61,929 bases of DNA from Oceanobacillus jordanicus (GCF_022095695.1 NZ_JAIFZM010000021.1:1-61929), one strand, 5' to 3'. Counted from the stretch's first letter, positions 42,821 to 52,560 are shown. Program-made: numbers and translations. The notes: generated from the sequence alone by a model not told the origin.

Positions 42821-44469
42821 CTATGATTTAATAAACATTTTTATTTCATTGCCTTCTACATGGAAACTTCTCATATCTGGTTTACCTTCAAAATGAACAT
42901 TGTTTAATATTAGGTTCCGTTGCATTAATTCATCATGCTCAATCAGAACGTTTTGCAGCCATGTATCAGCCTGGATGAATAAGTCTACTCGTAAATCGAC
43001 TGGTAAATTCAATTCTTTTCGGTATGTTTGGACTGCTCGAATTATTTCTCTTACTAATCCTTCTTCTTTTAATTCTCGCGTTACATTTGTATCTAATAGG
43101 GTTAGGAAATGACTACCTTCCAGTAATGCAAAGCCATCTCTTCCCTTTCTCTCAACAAGAACGTCCTCTTTAGTGAGTTTTACAGTGTCACCTGAATTTA
43201 GTACTACCTGCAATTCGCTCTCTTCAAGAAACTTCGCCTTTTCCAGGTTCCCTAATGCTTCTACTTTGCTTTTCACTTCACCTAGAGATTTACCCAGCTT
43301 TGGTCCAACAACTGAGAAATTTAACTTAAAATCTAACTGTACTAAATCTCGAGCATCCTCTCTAAATGTTACGTCCTTTATATTCATTTCATCCTCGATG
43401 ATAGAAGCATACTTCTGCAAAGTGGATAAACTGGATTCTTCTGCTGGAACGACAACCAACCTGGATAGTGGTTGTTTTGTTTTTATGCCTACTGTATTTC
43501 GCAGCGATCTGGTAAGCTCTATGATTTCCAAAACGGCATCCATATCTTTTTCTAATCGTTCATCCACAAGTTTTTTATCTGGTTGTGGATAATCCGAGAT
43601 ATGCACACTTTCGTTCATTAAGCTTGTGTATATGTCTTCTGAAACAAATGGTGTGTAAGGAGCCATTAGCTGAGAAAGCTTCATTAAAACCTCAAATAAG
43701 GTACTAAATGCTGCTCGCTTATCCTCCGTCATTCCATTACTCCAAAAACGTTGTCTTGAACGCCTTACATACCAATTACTAAGTTCATCAACAAAGGTGG
43801 CGATGGTTCTTGCGCCTTTTGTAATGTCATAATCCTCTAGACTTTGAACCACATCCCTTGTAACGGTGTTTAAACGAGATACAACCCATTTATCGAGCGT
43901 TGTCGGAGTTCCTCCCAAGTCACTAGCTGGATTAAATTGATCGATCTCGGCATACAGGCTGTAAAAAGAGTCAACCGAAACTTAGCTGTTCCAGATAAAT
44001 CGGAAACATCTTTATAGCCTTGTGCCTCTTCATGAGAGCTAAGGGAAGTCTCACAATGTGGACAATATGGGACAACTCGATGCCCTTTATATAAATAACC
44101 TTTCTCATGAATTGTGGATAAGATGTTCCAGACAGACTCAATGTACTCGTTGTTTAGCGTTACATAAGGGTCTTCCATATCAACCCAATAACCAAGTGCC
44201 TCTATAAATTGTTTCCATTCACTTTCATAAGCAAAAACACTTTCTTTACATTTCTGAATGAAATTCTCAACACCGTATTCCTCAATCTCATCTTTTCCAC
44301 GAATATTTAACTGTTTTTCTACTTCTAATTCCACAGGTAAGCCATGGGTATCCCAAGCTTTTCGTAAGACCTGATAGCCAGACATTGTTTTGTATCTTGC
44401 AAAATCTTTGACCGTTCTACCAAGAGCATGGCCCGCATGTGGCAGCCCATTTGCAGTTGGCGGCCCTTC
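42821..44469 (-). pseudogene. Isoleucyl-tRNA synthetase pseudogene (deleted and truncated)
   Basis: The 5' remnant (44469 to about 43980) reads [16 protein letters not shown] with the HxGH signature, then [27 protein letters not shown] and [12 protein letters not shown]. At about 43970 it jumps, with a frameshift, to [16 protein letters not shown] and [10 protein letters not shown], so some 400-450 residues including the editing domain and KMSKS loop are gone. The C-terminal part runs to a normal stop. The first 40-50 codons are also missing, cut at the TnpB element's right end. Two residues normal in this region are absent (ARYKTM and KAWDTHG each lack one), suggesting small in-frame losses. 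A functional ileS must exist elsewhere. Confidence 0.9.
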
Positions 44470-44477
44470 TTGAATGA

Positions 44478-44640
44478 CCCCCACTTAACGGACGTTTGCA
44501 GTGGGGGATTCCTAAGAACACCTTCGTACCCGAAAGTTATGTTATTAGGCTATCCCTGCGCTCCCGCAGTTAGAAGTACGTAACGCTTCGTTTCTAAGAT
44601 TCAAGCTTGCGTTCTTATCCCGGTCATGATGGGCGCCGCA
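44478..44640 (-). ncRNA. Inferred omega/reRNA scaffold at the tnpB 3' end
   Basis: TnpB elements make a guide RNA from the 3' part of tnpB through the right end, with the guide being the adjacent host sequence. Here the scaffold would include the 44478-44507 hairpin, and the guide would begin GAAGGGCCGCCAACTG, which is ileS. The extent is inference from the family; only the hairpin and boundary are visible. Confidence 0.4.
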
Positions 44641-45711
44641 ATGGGGACAAACCCATTGGCGCAACCCGAGATTTTTAACGGCTTTATTTTGATAGCCACA
44701 ATCTGGTGTGGAGCAAAGCTGACTAGACGGAAAATTTCTGGCAACGGTTATCACGCGCTTCCCATACCAGGCCGCTTTGTATTCCAGCATCTGTCGAAAT
44801 TGGGACCAGCTCGCTTCGCTGATAGCTTTTGCTAATTTGTGATTTTTCAGCATGTTGGACACCTGCAAGTCTTCGATACCAATAATGTCGTGGTTTTTGA
44901 CAATAGCAGTAGAAATTTTATGCAGGTAATCATGCCGTGCATTGCTGATACGCTCATGGAGACGCGCCACTTTTCGTTTTTGTTTTTGATAGTTCTTGGC
45001 GTCCTGTAAGGCTCGTTTTTGCTTTATCGCCAGTTCTTTACGCCGTGATAGAATACGCTGTTCTTTTGCCAAGCGGCACGCTAATGTACGAAAATGTTGC
45101 GGATTCTTATATAATGTTCCATCCGAAAGAACGGCAAAATCTTTGAGTCCGACGTCAATTCCAACAGCAGAACCTGTTTTGGTTAACGATTTTACTTCTG
45201 TTTCAGCCAAAACCGAAACAAAATACTTTCCACTCGGATTGCGCCTGATCGTAGCGCTCAAGATACGTCCGTCAATTTCTCGGCTCTTGGAAAATCTAAC
45301 AAGACCTAATTTTGGCAATTTGAGTTTGTTCCCAACCACCGCTATATTATGATTGGTACACTTCGTCGTATAAGACTGAACAGGGTTTTTCTTTGACTTA
45401 AAGCGTGGCGCTTTATTTTGTTTTTTAAAAAAGCGGTTATAAGAATTAGCCAAGTGTTTAAGCGCTGACTGCATGGCTATGCTATCCACTTCTTGAAGCC
45501 ATACTAAGTGCTTTTTAAGTTGTGTCAGTTTGGCGGAACAAGCCTTATATGTCAAGCCATTTCCCGTCTTCGTGTAAGCTTCATTCCATTGATTTAGGAA
45601 ATGATTGAACACAAAACGGGAGCAACCAATCGTCTTCGCAATGAAGACTTCTTGTGATGCATTTGGGTAGATTCGGAACTTATAGGCTTTGTGAATAGAC
45701 ATATTTTTCAC
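44545..45711 (-). CDS. tnpB: RNA-guided endonuclease TnpB
   Basis: 388 residues, an apparently intact TnpB. N-terminal helix-turn-helix-like domain ([23 protein letters not shown]), RuvC Asp in [17 protein letters not shown], Glu in [12 protein letters not shown] and final Asp in [17 protein letters not shown], and zinc ribbon [10 protein letters not shown]...CPHCG. All three catalytic acids are kept. The protein cuts DNA next to a TAM using a guide RNA and helps the element persist. The start follows AAGGTTGTG; the right end disrupts an ileS-like gene. Confidence 0.92.
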   Translation of the reverse strand: MKNMSIHKAYKFRIYPNASQEVFIAKTIGCSRFVFNHFLNQWNEAYTKTGNGLTYKACSAKLTQLKKHLVWLQEVDSIAMQSALKHLANSYNRFFKKQNKAPRFKSKKNPVQSYTTKCTNHNIAVVGNKLKLPKLGLVRFSKSREIDGRILSATIRRNPSGKYFVSVLAETEVKSLTKTGSAVGIDVGLKDFAVLSDGTLYKNPQHFRTLACRLAKEQRILSRRKELAIKQKRALQDAKNYQKQKRKVARLHERISNARHDYLHKISTAIVKNHDIIGIEDLQVSNMLKNHKLAKAISEASWSQFRQMLEYKAAWYGKRVITVARNFPSSQLCSTPDCGYQNKAVKNLGLRQWVCPHCGAHHDRDKNASLNLRNEALRTSNCGSAGIA

Positions 45712-45771
45712 AACCTTCTTATGTGAATATTACATCTATTATATCAGAAAAAACGCACAAATGTTCGTTAT

Positions 45772-46011
45772 TTGTATTTAATACAGGAAAACCAAACAAT
45801 TCATCTCCACCCTAGCACAGCTTCAGGCTGGATCTGGCCGTGGCTTATCTACGCCTAACATTCACCACTAATTTTCATTTCACTTCTTTTTAAACAAATT
45901 AACTATCTGCCCGTAAAACGGGCGGTTTTAGTTTCGCCCTATAAGGTCACTTTACCAACGAGGCCCCCTAAAGGGGCTTCGAAATTGACCGTCAACCGTT
46001 TATATTCCTAC
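45772..46011 (-). other. Sequence between tnpA relic and tnpB with IS200-type hairpins
   Basis: No gene. Two hairpins, CGCCCGTTTTACGGGC (near 45909-45925) and GCCCCTTTAGGGGGC (near 45960-45976), resemble subterminal ends of IS200/IS605 elements. The likely interpretation is the right end of the decayed tnpA element followed by the left end of the tnpB element. Confidence 0.5.
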
Positions 46012-46212
46012 CTACTTTTTAAATGGATCGACGTATTCACTTTTACTCATGTTGTCTCGTAATCTATCCTTAGATTCCTGTTCATTAATGTTCTTTGCCA
46101 CCGTTTTTTGATTGAGCCCCACTGTACTGACATAGTACCCTTTTGCCCAAAATGTGCGGTTCCATGATTGTACTTTAGGTTTGCATGTCTGTCGTGGATC
46201 ATTAAAGAGCTT
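46012..46212 (-). pseudogene. IS200/IS605 transposase TnpA (Y1), C-terminal relic
   Basis: 66 codons ending in a normal stop read NDPRQTCKPKVQSWNRTFWA, then KGYYVSTVGLNQKTVAKNI, then SKSEYVDPFKK. This is the C-terminal third of the Y1 transposase, including the WAKGYYVSTVG motif. A stop codon precedes it and the HUH part is absent, so it is dead. It is in the same orientation as tnpB. Confidence 0.85.
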
Positions 46213-46280
46213 TTACTTGGTTTTTGTGAACTTCTGGTTATAGATACCACAGAAAAAACTCATGCCATTGAGTGATTGTT

Positions 46281-46307
46281 TTCTTTTTACTTAGAATAGG
46301 GTAGAAT
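46281..46307 (+). promoter_or_regulatory. Promoter of orphan antitoxin RNA
   Basis: TTTTCTTTTTA (46279-46289) followed by GGGTAGAAT (46299-46307) matches, base for base in its key positions, the minus-strand promoter of the intact locus (TTTTCTTTTTA...GGGTATACT). Confidence 0.55.
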
Positions 46308-46313
46308 ACAAGT

Positions 46314-46450
46314 AAGATAACATATAATTAAAAAACCACTTGATGCTGGTACACCAAACGGTTTGCAATAGTTAAGGCTCCCTGCAAGGGGGTCAGCATA
46401 GGGTAGAAATAATCCACCAGAGCTGCTTACTCAAGGGTGGGTTATTTTTT
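46314..46450 (+). ncRNA. Orphan type I antitoxin RNA (second copy)
   Basis: Same architecture as the antisense RNA at 33958-34092: a first hairpin (CCACTTGATGCTGG / CCAAACGG region), then GGCTCCCTGCAAGGGGGTCAG, then terminator AATAATCCACC / GGGTGGGTTATTTTTTT. It converges on the broken toxin gene at 46442-46495. Since the toxin is destroyed, this RNA would be a stand-alone antitoxin that might still cross-pair with the intact toxin mRNA. Confidence 0.6.
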
Positions 46451-46495
46451 TGGTTAAATGACAGCACTACAACAATCGAAGGTGAAAGCTGCCAT
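46442..46495 (-). pseudogene. Broken copy of the holin-like toxin gene
   Basis: From ATG at 46495 the bases ATGGCAGCTTTCACC match the toxin start; about 30 bases of the helix are then missing. One base is also gained, so the remaining tail IVVVLSFNQKK is out of frame with the ATG. The tail is nearly that of the intact toxin (IVAILSFNHKK). No ribosome binding site or leader remains upstream. Confidence 0.7.
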
Positions 46496-46515
46496 GTTGC
46501 ACTACTCTAAAAATA

Positions 46516-47067
46516 CTACGGCCGCTTATGCCAAGGCACTAATGTCCCAACAATCGTTTCTTTGTCAATTCCTCTAATGGCTTGAATAACACCATCTGAA
46601 ATTTCACCATGGGTTAACCATCTAGAGCCCTGCTCTTCTATTTTGAACCCCAACCTAACTTCTTTAACAGTACAGTTTGGCAATTTCTCTTCTTGCGTTT
46701 CCTTAATATCTGATAAACGACTACTGCTACCTTTTATTAAAACCAGAGTCCATTCTTGGTGAAGCTGTAGCTGATTTAGTGTATCCTTTATTACAGACAC
46801 CGCTTTAGGAGAAGTATTATGTATCCAGGCAACCACCATATTGATTTCTTTATGTTCTTTGTAAGCATTTATTATATTTTCTCTTAATGCACCAATATCC
46901 GTGTAGTCTAGAGTTTTTGTTCCAGCCTCATACTTTTGGGTTAATCGTGCCAGTTTATGAGCATCCCTTCCAAAGGCGATTGTATGATTTGCATGTTGAG
47001 CAATCCATCCAGTGGCTTCAGCTAGCATTCCTGTCCCGCCAAATACCAATACATTTCCTAATTGCAT
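46516..47067 (-). CDS. NAD(P)-binding short-chain dehydrogenase-like protein
   Basis: 183 residues with a Rossmann N-terminus NVLVFGGTGMLAEATGWIA, then a strand-helix pattern typical of short-chain dehydrogenase/NAD(P)H-binding proteins. The YxxxK catalytic pair is not evident, so enzymatic activity is uncertain. AAGGGGGTAAG precedes the ATG. Located just beyond the toxin relic on the same strand. Confidence 0.7.
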   Translation of the reverse strand: MQLGNVLVFGGTGMLAEATGWIAQHANHTIAFGRDAHKLARLTQKYEAGTKTLDYTDIGALRENIINAYKEHKEINMVVAWIHNTSPKAVSVIKDTLNQLQLHQEWTLVLIKGSSSRLSDIKETQEEKLPNCTVKEVRLGFKIEEQGSRWLTHGEISDGVIQAIRGIDKETIVGTLVPWHKRP

Positions 47068-47280
47068 TTAGTACTTACCCCCTTTTCAAAAGCATTTTAA
47101 AAAAAGCTAAATTAAAATTTCCTCTTATTGAATACTAAGTTATAAAACATATAAATTATCCTTACAAAATAGCACATTATTATTAAATATAAGTAGCACG
47201 AAAACTTTTTTAATAGATAACACCAAGCTTTAAGATAAACTAAAATTGCTGCTCCCAAACAAACGATGAAAGAAGTTTAT

Positions 47281-47717
47281 TTATAATGAAATATTCATTG
47301 TAATTGTCCTGTTTTTAAAGCCGAGACTTTCATATATCTTAATTGCTGGATTTCCATCAAATACGCTTAAACGAATTTCGGAGTATCCTTCTTGTTTCAA
47401 TTGTTCAACGCCTGTTTTAATCAATTGCTTTGAAATGCCTTTACCTCTGTATTCCTCTAAAACAAACAATTTATAAATAAATCCGATTGCCTTATCTGAA
47501 AACTGATCTTTGCTTCCTCCTATAAGAATCCAACCCGTTATTACATTGTTTTCAGTTGCTATTAAATAATAACTCCCCTTCTTAAAAGAGGTTCTACTAG
47601 TTGTTTTGCTTTCTCAATCGTTGGTTCTACTTCTCCTAAAGTTCCCTCAAATATCGCTTGGGGTGAATGTGCTAATATCTTTTCGATTTCAACCTCACTT
47701 GGTTTTCTTATTTCCAT
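47281..47717 (-). pseudogene. GNAT N-acetyltransferase broken by a one-base frameshift
   Basis: ATG at 47717 opens MEIRKPSEVEIEKILAH; the frame stops at about 47569 after LLRRGVII. The following frame continues in register with YYLIATENNVITGWILIGG and then LFVLEEYRGKGISKQLI, the acetyl-CoA loop, to 47281. One base lost from a T-run in CCTCTTTTAAG explains it. It could also be a sequencing error; otherwise the enzyme is complete. Confidence 0.75.
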
Positions 47718-47790
47718 TTTTCAAGTCTCCCCATTCAAAAGCTTCCATCCTCGAAGATTTGTGATTTTTTATATTCTTCTCAGGCAACTT

Positions 47791-48351
47791 CTATAAATTA
47801 AACTCCCTCTTAACTAATTCTGCAACTTCCTCCGCACTCAAATTGGTGTTGTTGATCTTCATATAGTTCGGGAAATTGATCTCACCTTCTAAAGAATTCA
47901 ATCTATAGCTCTCAAGTGAGCGCTTCAACTCATTTTCAGACCATTCAACATTCCTTTTTGAAGGCTTGTGTTCCAGCCTATTAGAGCTTTTATTACGTTG
48001 AATTCTCTCGTCCAGATCAGCTTCTAGTTCTACATAGTAGACTGTGGCCCCCTTGGACTCAAATAGCTGCGTTACTCTGTTTACATAATCCCAATCAGCT
48101 TGTAAATTAAACGCCCATAAGTATGTGAAAATCATTCCTTCCAAATTACTTTTTGAGACTTCTTCAAATATCTCTTGCCGAAATAAGTTTACTAATCTTT
48201 TCCCTTCTTTCGTGCCATAGTCAAAAAAATGATTGACCAATTCAATCGTCATGTGATTATGAAATAGTTTTAGGTCTGTTATCTTTGCTAACTCCTGCCC
48301 CACTGTCATTTTACCTACTGCTTGTGGTCCAGTAATAAGAACAAACTTCAT
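47791..48351 (-). CDS. P-loop kinase-like ATPase
   Basis: 186 residues: Walker A GPQAVGKMT at residues 8-16 and a kinase-like core, with LID-like residues RNKSSNRLEHKPSKRN in the middle. It resembles small AAA/shikimate-kinase-like proteins; Met follows the P-loop Lys where Ser/Thr is usual, and Thr comes next. Substrate unknown. AGGAGAGAAAG precedes the ATG. Confidence 0.75.
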   Translation of the reverse strand: MKFVLITGPQAVGKMTVGQELAKITDLKLFHNHMTIELVNHFFDYGTKEGKRLVNLFRQEIFEEVSKSNLEGMIFTYLWAFNLQADWDYVNRVTQLFESKGATVYYVELEADLDERIQRNKSSNRLEHKPSKRNVEWSENELKRSLESYRLNSLEGEINFPNYMKINNTNLSAEEVAELVKREFNL

Positions 48352-48431
48352 ATGCTTTCTCTCCTTAGCAACTTAATTAGATTTCAATATGTTATGAGTG
48401 AACTAACAGTAACAGACACACCATTCCACCC

Positions 48432-49547
48432 TTAATCAAAACTCTGCTTCATTCTCCATATGGAAATAACTAGTAACAGCAACGTCAATAACAAAGTAAC
48501 GGGAATCCCTTGATAAAACAGCTCATTGTTCTGATACAGAATTGCTTCTTGAGGGAAAATGTATTGAAAGGGATTTACCCAGGAGAAAGGTGCCCAATTG
48601 ATCAAATTTCCTAATTGATAGCCACCTGCCAGCGTTGCAACGATAGCTGCTAACGTGGCAAGTAAATGCTTAAACACTAAACTGTAAAACACATATAAAA
48701 CCGTAACAAAAAGAAGCATGATAGCAAAAAGCAGGATAACATAAAGTATGTAGTCCATTGTAGGCATATAGAAGAATTGTCCCTCTTTCTCAATCAGTAC
48801 TGGATAAGCAAATGAACCATCTGTCCCGAATAACTTTCCGACCAACATCCCGACGGCTATAACAAAGATAAAAGTAAAAAAGGAAATAGTAAGCGCACTA
48901 ACATACTTACTCCAAAATAACTTTGCCCTGCTTAATGGTAATGTAAATAATAGACGAATAGAGTTATTCTCAAATTCTCTTGTCACAATTTCTCCAACAA
49001 GCAATAAAGCGATTAGTAAACCACCGTAATTAATGAATACATCAACCACTTGCTTTAGGAAGTTGGGAAAAGCTGTGCTATAGTTCTCATATTCCGGGGC
49101 AATCCCTAACTCTAATAAAGTATGGTTCCTGGCTAGTTTATAGGAGATATCATCTTCGGAAATAGGATAATCTTCGCCTGTCGCCTTATAATTGCGAATT
49201 GCAATTAATAGACTGTTTTCGATTGTTAAAGTCGATTTCCATTCCTCTGCTGTAAATGAATTAGCCAGCTCCTTTGCAAGATCCCACACTTTTAGGTTTA
49301 AGGCTTGTTTCCTCTCCGTCTCCTCATTGCTGCCGAAGCGTTCTATCTCATTTGTGTAGTTAAAATCATGAGAAGCACTCGTTTCTATAAATAAGGTGAG
49401 CTCTTTCATCTTTTGCTCTTGGGCGTAATCCGCAAATAAACTATTTCGAATGAATAAGAATGCAACAGAACAGAAAAGAATTAGAAGTATTACGAGAAAC
49501 TTCTTCGTCCAAGCAATTTTCTTCAACTCAAATAAAAATACCCTCAT
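48432..49547 (-). CDS. ABC transporter permease (ABC-2 type)
   Basis: 371 residues: one N-terminal helix, a long extracytoplasmic loop (about 30-160), then five helices; the loop FENNSIRLLFTLPLSRAKLFWSKY is the coupling segment of ABC-2 permeases. It is the third gene of the operon: its ATG overlaps the ATPase stop by four bases. Likely partner of the 50459-51697 permease in an asymmetric exporter. Confidence 0.82.
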   Translation of the reverse strand: MRVFLFELKKIAWTKKFLVILLILFCSVAFLFIRNSLFADYAQEQKMKELTLFIETSASHDFNYTNEIERFGSNEETERKQALNLKVWDLAKELANSFTAEEWKSTLTIENSLLIAIRNYKATGEDYPISEDDISYKLARNHTLLELGIAPEYENYSTAFPNFLKQVVDVFINYGGLLIALLLVGEIVTREFENNSIRLLFTLPLSRAKLFWSKYVSALTISFFTFIFVIAVGMLVGKLFGTDGSFAYPVLIEKEGQFFYMPTMDYILYVILLFAIMLLFVTVLYVFYSLVFKHLLATLAAIVATLAGGYQLGNLINWAPFSWVNPFQYIFPQEAILYQNNELFYQGIPVTLLLTLLLLVISIWRMKQSFD

Positions 49548-50428
49548 TCCGAGTTGGTCCCTTCAAATAATTCCAAGTACCTTTTTTCAGCTCCAATTCG
49601 AATGATTTCCGTATCCTCAACTAGGATATTGTGTTGGTTTAAGAGGCTAATCACTTCTTGCAGTGACGTATGATTGTCATCAAATTCAATCTGTTCCTCC
49701 TCATTAACTTTAACAGGATAGGCGTTTTCTTCTAAAATGGCTTTTGCTTGGTCTATCTGGTTTACAGTTAGAAAATACTTTTTTGTATTATAGTCTTTCA
49801 ATGATTCTTCTAAAATTCTTCCATCTTTCATAAAGTAAATCGTGTTCGTTAGCCGATCAATTTCATCTAAATTATGGGAAGAAATAATAATAGTGGTACC
49901 TTCTTCGTGCAACTCTAATAAGATCTTCCGCATATTAATGGCACTAGTAGGGTCTAATCCATTTATTGGCTCATCCATTAGCAATAACTTTGGACTATTT
50001 ATGATCGCCATCGCCAAAAGGAGATGCTGCTTCATACCGAGCGAGAATTTTTGAATCCGTTTTTTCAAATAACGTTGCATACCAACCCGCTCTGCCACTT
50101 CTATTATTTTCGAATTAGGAAGCTTCATAACACTAGAAACGAATTTCAAATGGTCATATGCAGTTAAGTTTTCATAGAGAATTCGATTATCCTGTAAATA
50201 TGCAATATCATAGAAAAGGGATGTATCCGTATAATCCTTTTCTAGCAGTTTAATCCTGCCACTATTAAAAGATAATAGATTCGTCATACAATTAAATAGA
50301 GTGGTTTTCCCCGAGCCATTTGGGCCGACTAATGCAACGATTTGGGGGTGATCTATTTCAAACTGAACCCCTTGAAGAATCCAGTCTTTTTTATATTTCT
50401 TTTTTAAGTTATCAACCTGGACAATCAT
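49544..50428 (-). CDS. ABC transporter ATP-binding protein
   Basis: 294 residues: Walker A GPNGSGKTT, signature FSLGMKQHLLLAMAI, Walker B LLLMDEPINGLD and a C-terminal accessory domain of about 90 residues as in bacitracin/lantibiotic-type exporters. The start at 50428 follows GAGGAGGATTCCG; the ORF's earlier ATG lies in the binding site. Middle gene of the operon. Confidence 0.88.
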   Translation of the reverse strand: MIVQVDNLKKKYKKDWILQGVQFEIDHPQIVALVGPNGSGKTTLFNCMTNLLSFNSGRIKLLEKDYTDTSLFYDIAYLQDNRILYENLTAYDHLKFVSSVMKLPNSKIIEVAERVGMQRYLKKRIQKFSLGMKQHLLLAMAIINSPKLLLMDEPINGLDPTSAINMRKILLELHEEGTTIIISSHNLDEIDRLTNTIYFMKDGRILEESLKDYNTKKYFLTVNQIDQAKAILEENAYPVKVNEEEQIEFDDNHTSLQEVISLLNQHNILVEDTEIIRIGAEKRYLELFEGTNSE

Positions 50429-50458
50429 CGGAATCCTCCTCATCCTACTAAACTAATA

Positions 50459-51697
50459 CTACTTGGCTTTTCTTCTAAAAAGTAAGAAAGCAACGAGTAT
50501 TATAATTAAACTGAAGATAAATAAACTTATAATACCGTTCCACATGGTGAAATTATAGTTCTCTGCGTTAAATGCGTATTCCATTGTAATAACTTCGGTA
50601 ATATGAAAGTAATGAAAAGGATTAAATGGTGCAAGCTCTTGGGTTATTGCAATATCGGAACCGCTTAGTAGATAACCCGACCCCACTGTGATGATGGTAA
50701 GCACAATTGTCATAAACGTCTGCTTCAATAAAACAGAATATAAAAATAGCCAACTATAACAGAAAATCAATAAACTTAAAAAGAGTAGCAATGATAATAG
50801 AATAAAGTTTCCCATCTCTATAAATCGAAAAGAGAAATCAGGTTCGTAAATGAGGACAGGGTAGCCCCAGTCACCAAAACGGTCAAAAACAATTCCTAGT
50901 AAGGTTCCCCATAGGATTGTGGCAAATAATACAAAGAATGTTAAGAGAATAGTCGTTATCAACTTACTCCAGATAATTTTCCAGCGCTTCAATGGCATGG
51001 TAGCCAGGAAGTGAATTGGTCCATTTCGACCTAGACCTTCTCTTGTGATCATACTTCCAAAAAGGAATAAAAAGAAAATAGCCCCTCCAATGGTTAAGCC
51101 ATTTTCAACAAGAAGAAATAAAAAATATATGGAAGACGAATCATACTTATTAAAAAATTCATATGCAATTTGTTCATCAATGGCTGTGTTGAACACCCTG
51201 TCATACGCCGTTATTTCTGAAAAACTATGTATAGGAAGGACAGGTTTTATGTGGTGTTCGAGAAGCCATTTGTTTTTTTCCATAACAACTTCATTTGTAA
51301 AGTGCGTAGGCCATGTGTAAACATTCTCCTCTGATTGAGACGGAAGTACTTTGACTGTTTCTTCAGAAGATGCTATTTCGTAACGGATAATATTCTCCCA
51401 ATCATGATTTCTAGCAGATTCAGACAGCATATCGATCTCTTCCATTTCTCCCCGGAAAAATTTGATATCTTCTTTATTTGTAGCTCTATCCTCCTCTGTA
51501 TTACTTAGCTCATCAATTGATAATTGATGGCTTGATTTTATGGCTTCGTTATTATAAATATAATCATCAACCCTTGCTGTATGAACGTAACTATAAATAA
51601 AGAAAAAGCTAACAAATGCGATTAATGCTAGTAGCATCATCATAAAATAGAGGATTTTGGTTATTTTTTTAAATTCAAATAATAACAAATCCTTCAT
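50459..51697 (-). CDS. ABC transporter permease (ABC-2 type), larger subunit
   Basis: 412 residues with one N-terminal helix, a long extracytoplasmic loop (about 35-175) and about five later helices; LGRNGPIHFLATMPLKRWKIIWSK is the coupling segment. First gene of the operon, AGGAGGTATTTCT before the ATG. With the 49544 and 48432 products it forms an exporter of unknown substrate, possibly a bacteriocin or peptide antibiotic. Confidence 0.82.
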   Translation of the reverse strand: MKDLLLFEFKKITKILYFMMMLLALIAFVSFFFIYSYVHTARVDDYIYNNEAIKSSHQLSIDELSNTEEDRATNKEDIKFFRGEMEEIDMLSESARNHDWENIIRYEIASSEETVKVLPSQSEENVYTWPTHFTNEVVMEKNKWLLEHHIKPVLPIHSFSEITAYDRVFNTAIDEQIAYEFFNKYDSSSIYFLFLLVENGLTIGGAIFFLFLFGSMITREGLGRNGPIHFLATMPLKRWKIIWSKLITTILLTFFVLFATILWGTLLGIVFDRFGDWGYPVLIYEPDFSFRFIEMGNFILLSLLLFLSLLIFCYSWLFLYSVLLKQTFMTIVLTIITVGSGYLLSGSDIAITQELAPFNPFHYFHITEVITMEYAFNAENYNFTMWNGIISLFIFSLIIILVAFLLFRRKAK

Positions 51698-51711
51698 AGA
51701 AATACCTCCTA

Positions 51712-51880
51712 GATCAAAAGCGCAAGCGACCGTTTAGAGACTTATGGACTGGACTGAGCCGCAGGAGATAAAGGAAACACGGCGACCGTAGGGAGCTGAT
51801 GTTGACTTATCGTACGGAGGTGAGAGAAGTCGCGCTAGTCTCTGGGCGCTGAAGCTGGATGTGGCTGTTGCTGTCTAAGA
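51712..51880. repeat. GC-rich interspersed intergenic repeat
   Basis: The stretch from AAAAGCGCAAGCGACCG to the GCTGAAGCTGGATGTGG segment is distinctly richer in GC than its flanks, has no coding frame, and I recall related AGCGCAAGCGxxCGTTTAG repeats between genes of many Bacillaceae. Only one copy is in this window, so copy number cannot be judged here. Confidence 0.5.
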
Positions 51881-51970
51881 ACAATGTAACGCCAATTTTT
51901 ATTCTTTCTTACCTCTGAACAAACCAGAGAAAAGATCCTGCAAATTGATTAAGGTATAGCCGAAATTCGT

Positions 51971-52560
51971 TTAGCTTACGACTGCTCGGAATGCATAATA
52001 GGCTCTCTTTGTCTCATTTTCATCCCAGATTACATGTATAAGATAAAAATGTGCTCCTTTTTCATCAGGAGCTGCAAATTTAATTAGGTCCCTATCTGTC
52101 TTGCTATCTACAATTTTCCCTTCTTCATCGCGAAGGCTAAATTGGATAACTTCCACTTTGTAAGGTTGAGCAGAGACTAACAATTTATCTCTTTCTACAT
52201 ACATATAGATTTCTAGTTCTTCTTCTTTATTCACTAATAACGGTGATTCGCTTGGAATTTCTTCTTTTGGATTTTTCGGTGCTAGTGCACAGTCTTCCTC
52301 TACACTTTCATTCCAACAGAAACCAATATTGCTTGGTGTAACAACGTCTGACTTACTAAGTATGGAAATATCTATTTTTTCATTAGCATTCTGGGGAACT
52401 AGTTCTTCATTGCCTGTTTCTTCTCCCGTTTCCTCAACTATTTCTTTTTCTTGCGATACTTCTTCATATTTTCTATAGGAACCGTTATTTTAGCATCTGT
52501 ACAAGCCGTAACAATGAAAAGACTACCTAGTATGATGAATAGCTTTTTTATGGTGCTCAC
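51971..52560 (-). pseudogene. Lipoprotein gene, frameshifted, start codon altered
   Basis: A lipoprotein signal (KKLFIILGSLFIVTAC) begins at 52551 with ATA where ATG is expected; GAGGTG stands six bases before it. The only usual start in frame is GTG at 52560. The frame then breaks near 52485, and a second frame continues EEVSQEKEIVEETGEETGNE ... KSDVVTPSNIGFCWNESVEE to a normal end at 51971. About 180 residues in all if repaired. Function unknown. Confidence 0.65.

Larger units (their letters stand above)
44470..45770 (-). mobile_element. IS200/IS605-family element with TnpB only (IS1341-type)
   Basis: It contains tnpB (44545-45711) without a full tnpA. The right end has the subterminal hairpin CCCCCACT / AGTGGGGG (44478-44507) and stops at TCATTCAA, next to ileS sequence GAAGGGCCGCC. 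The left boundary is not clear; it lies upstream of the tnpB promoter (TGATATAAT near 45739-45747). Elements of this group usually move with TnpA supplied in trans. Confidence 0.75.

Noticed and set aside
46047-46250. 67-codon minus-strand frame
   Set aside because: The tnpA relic lies in another frame of the same strand and explains this sequence better.
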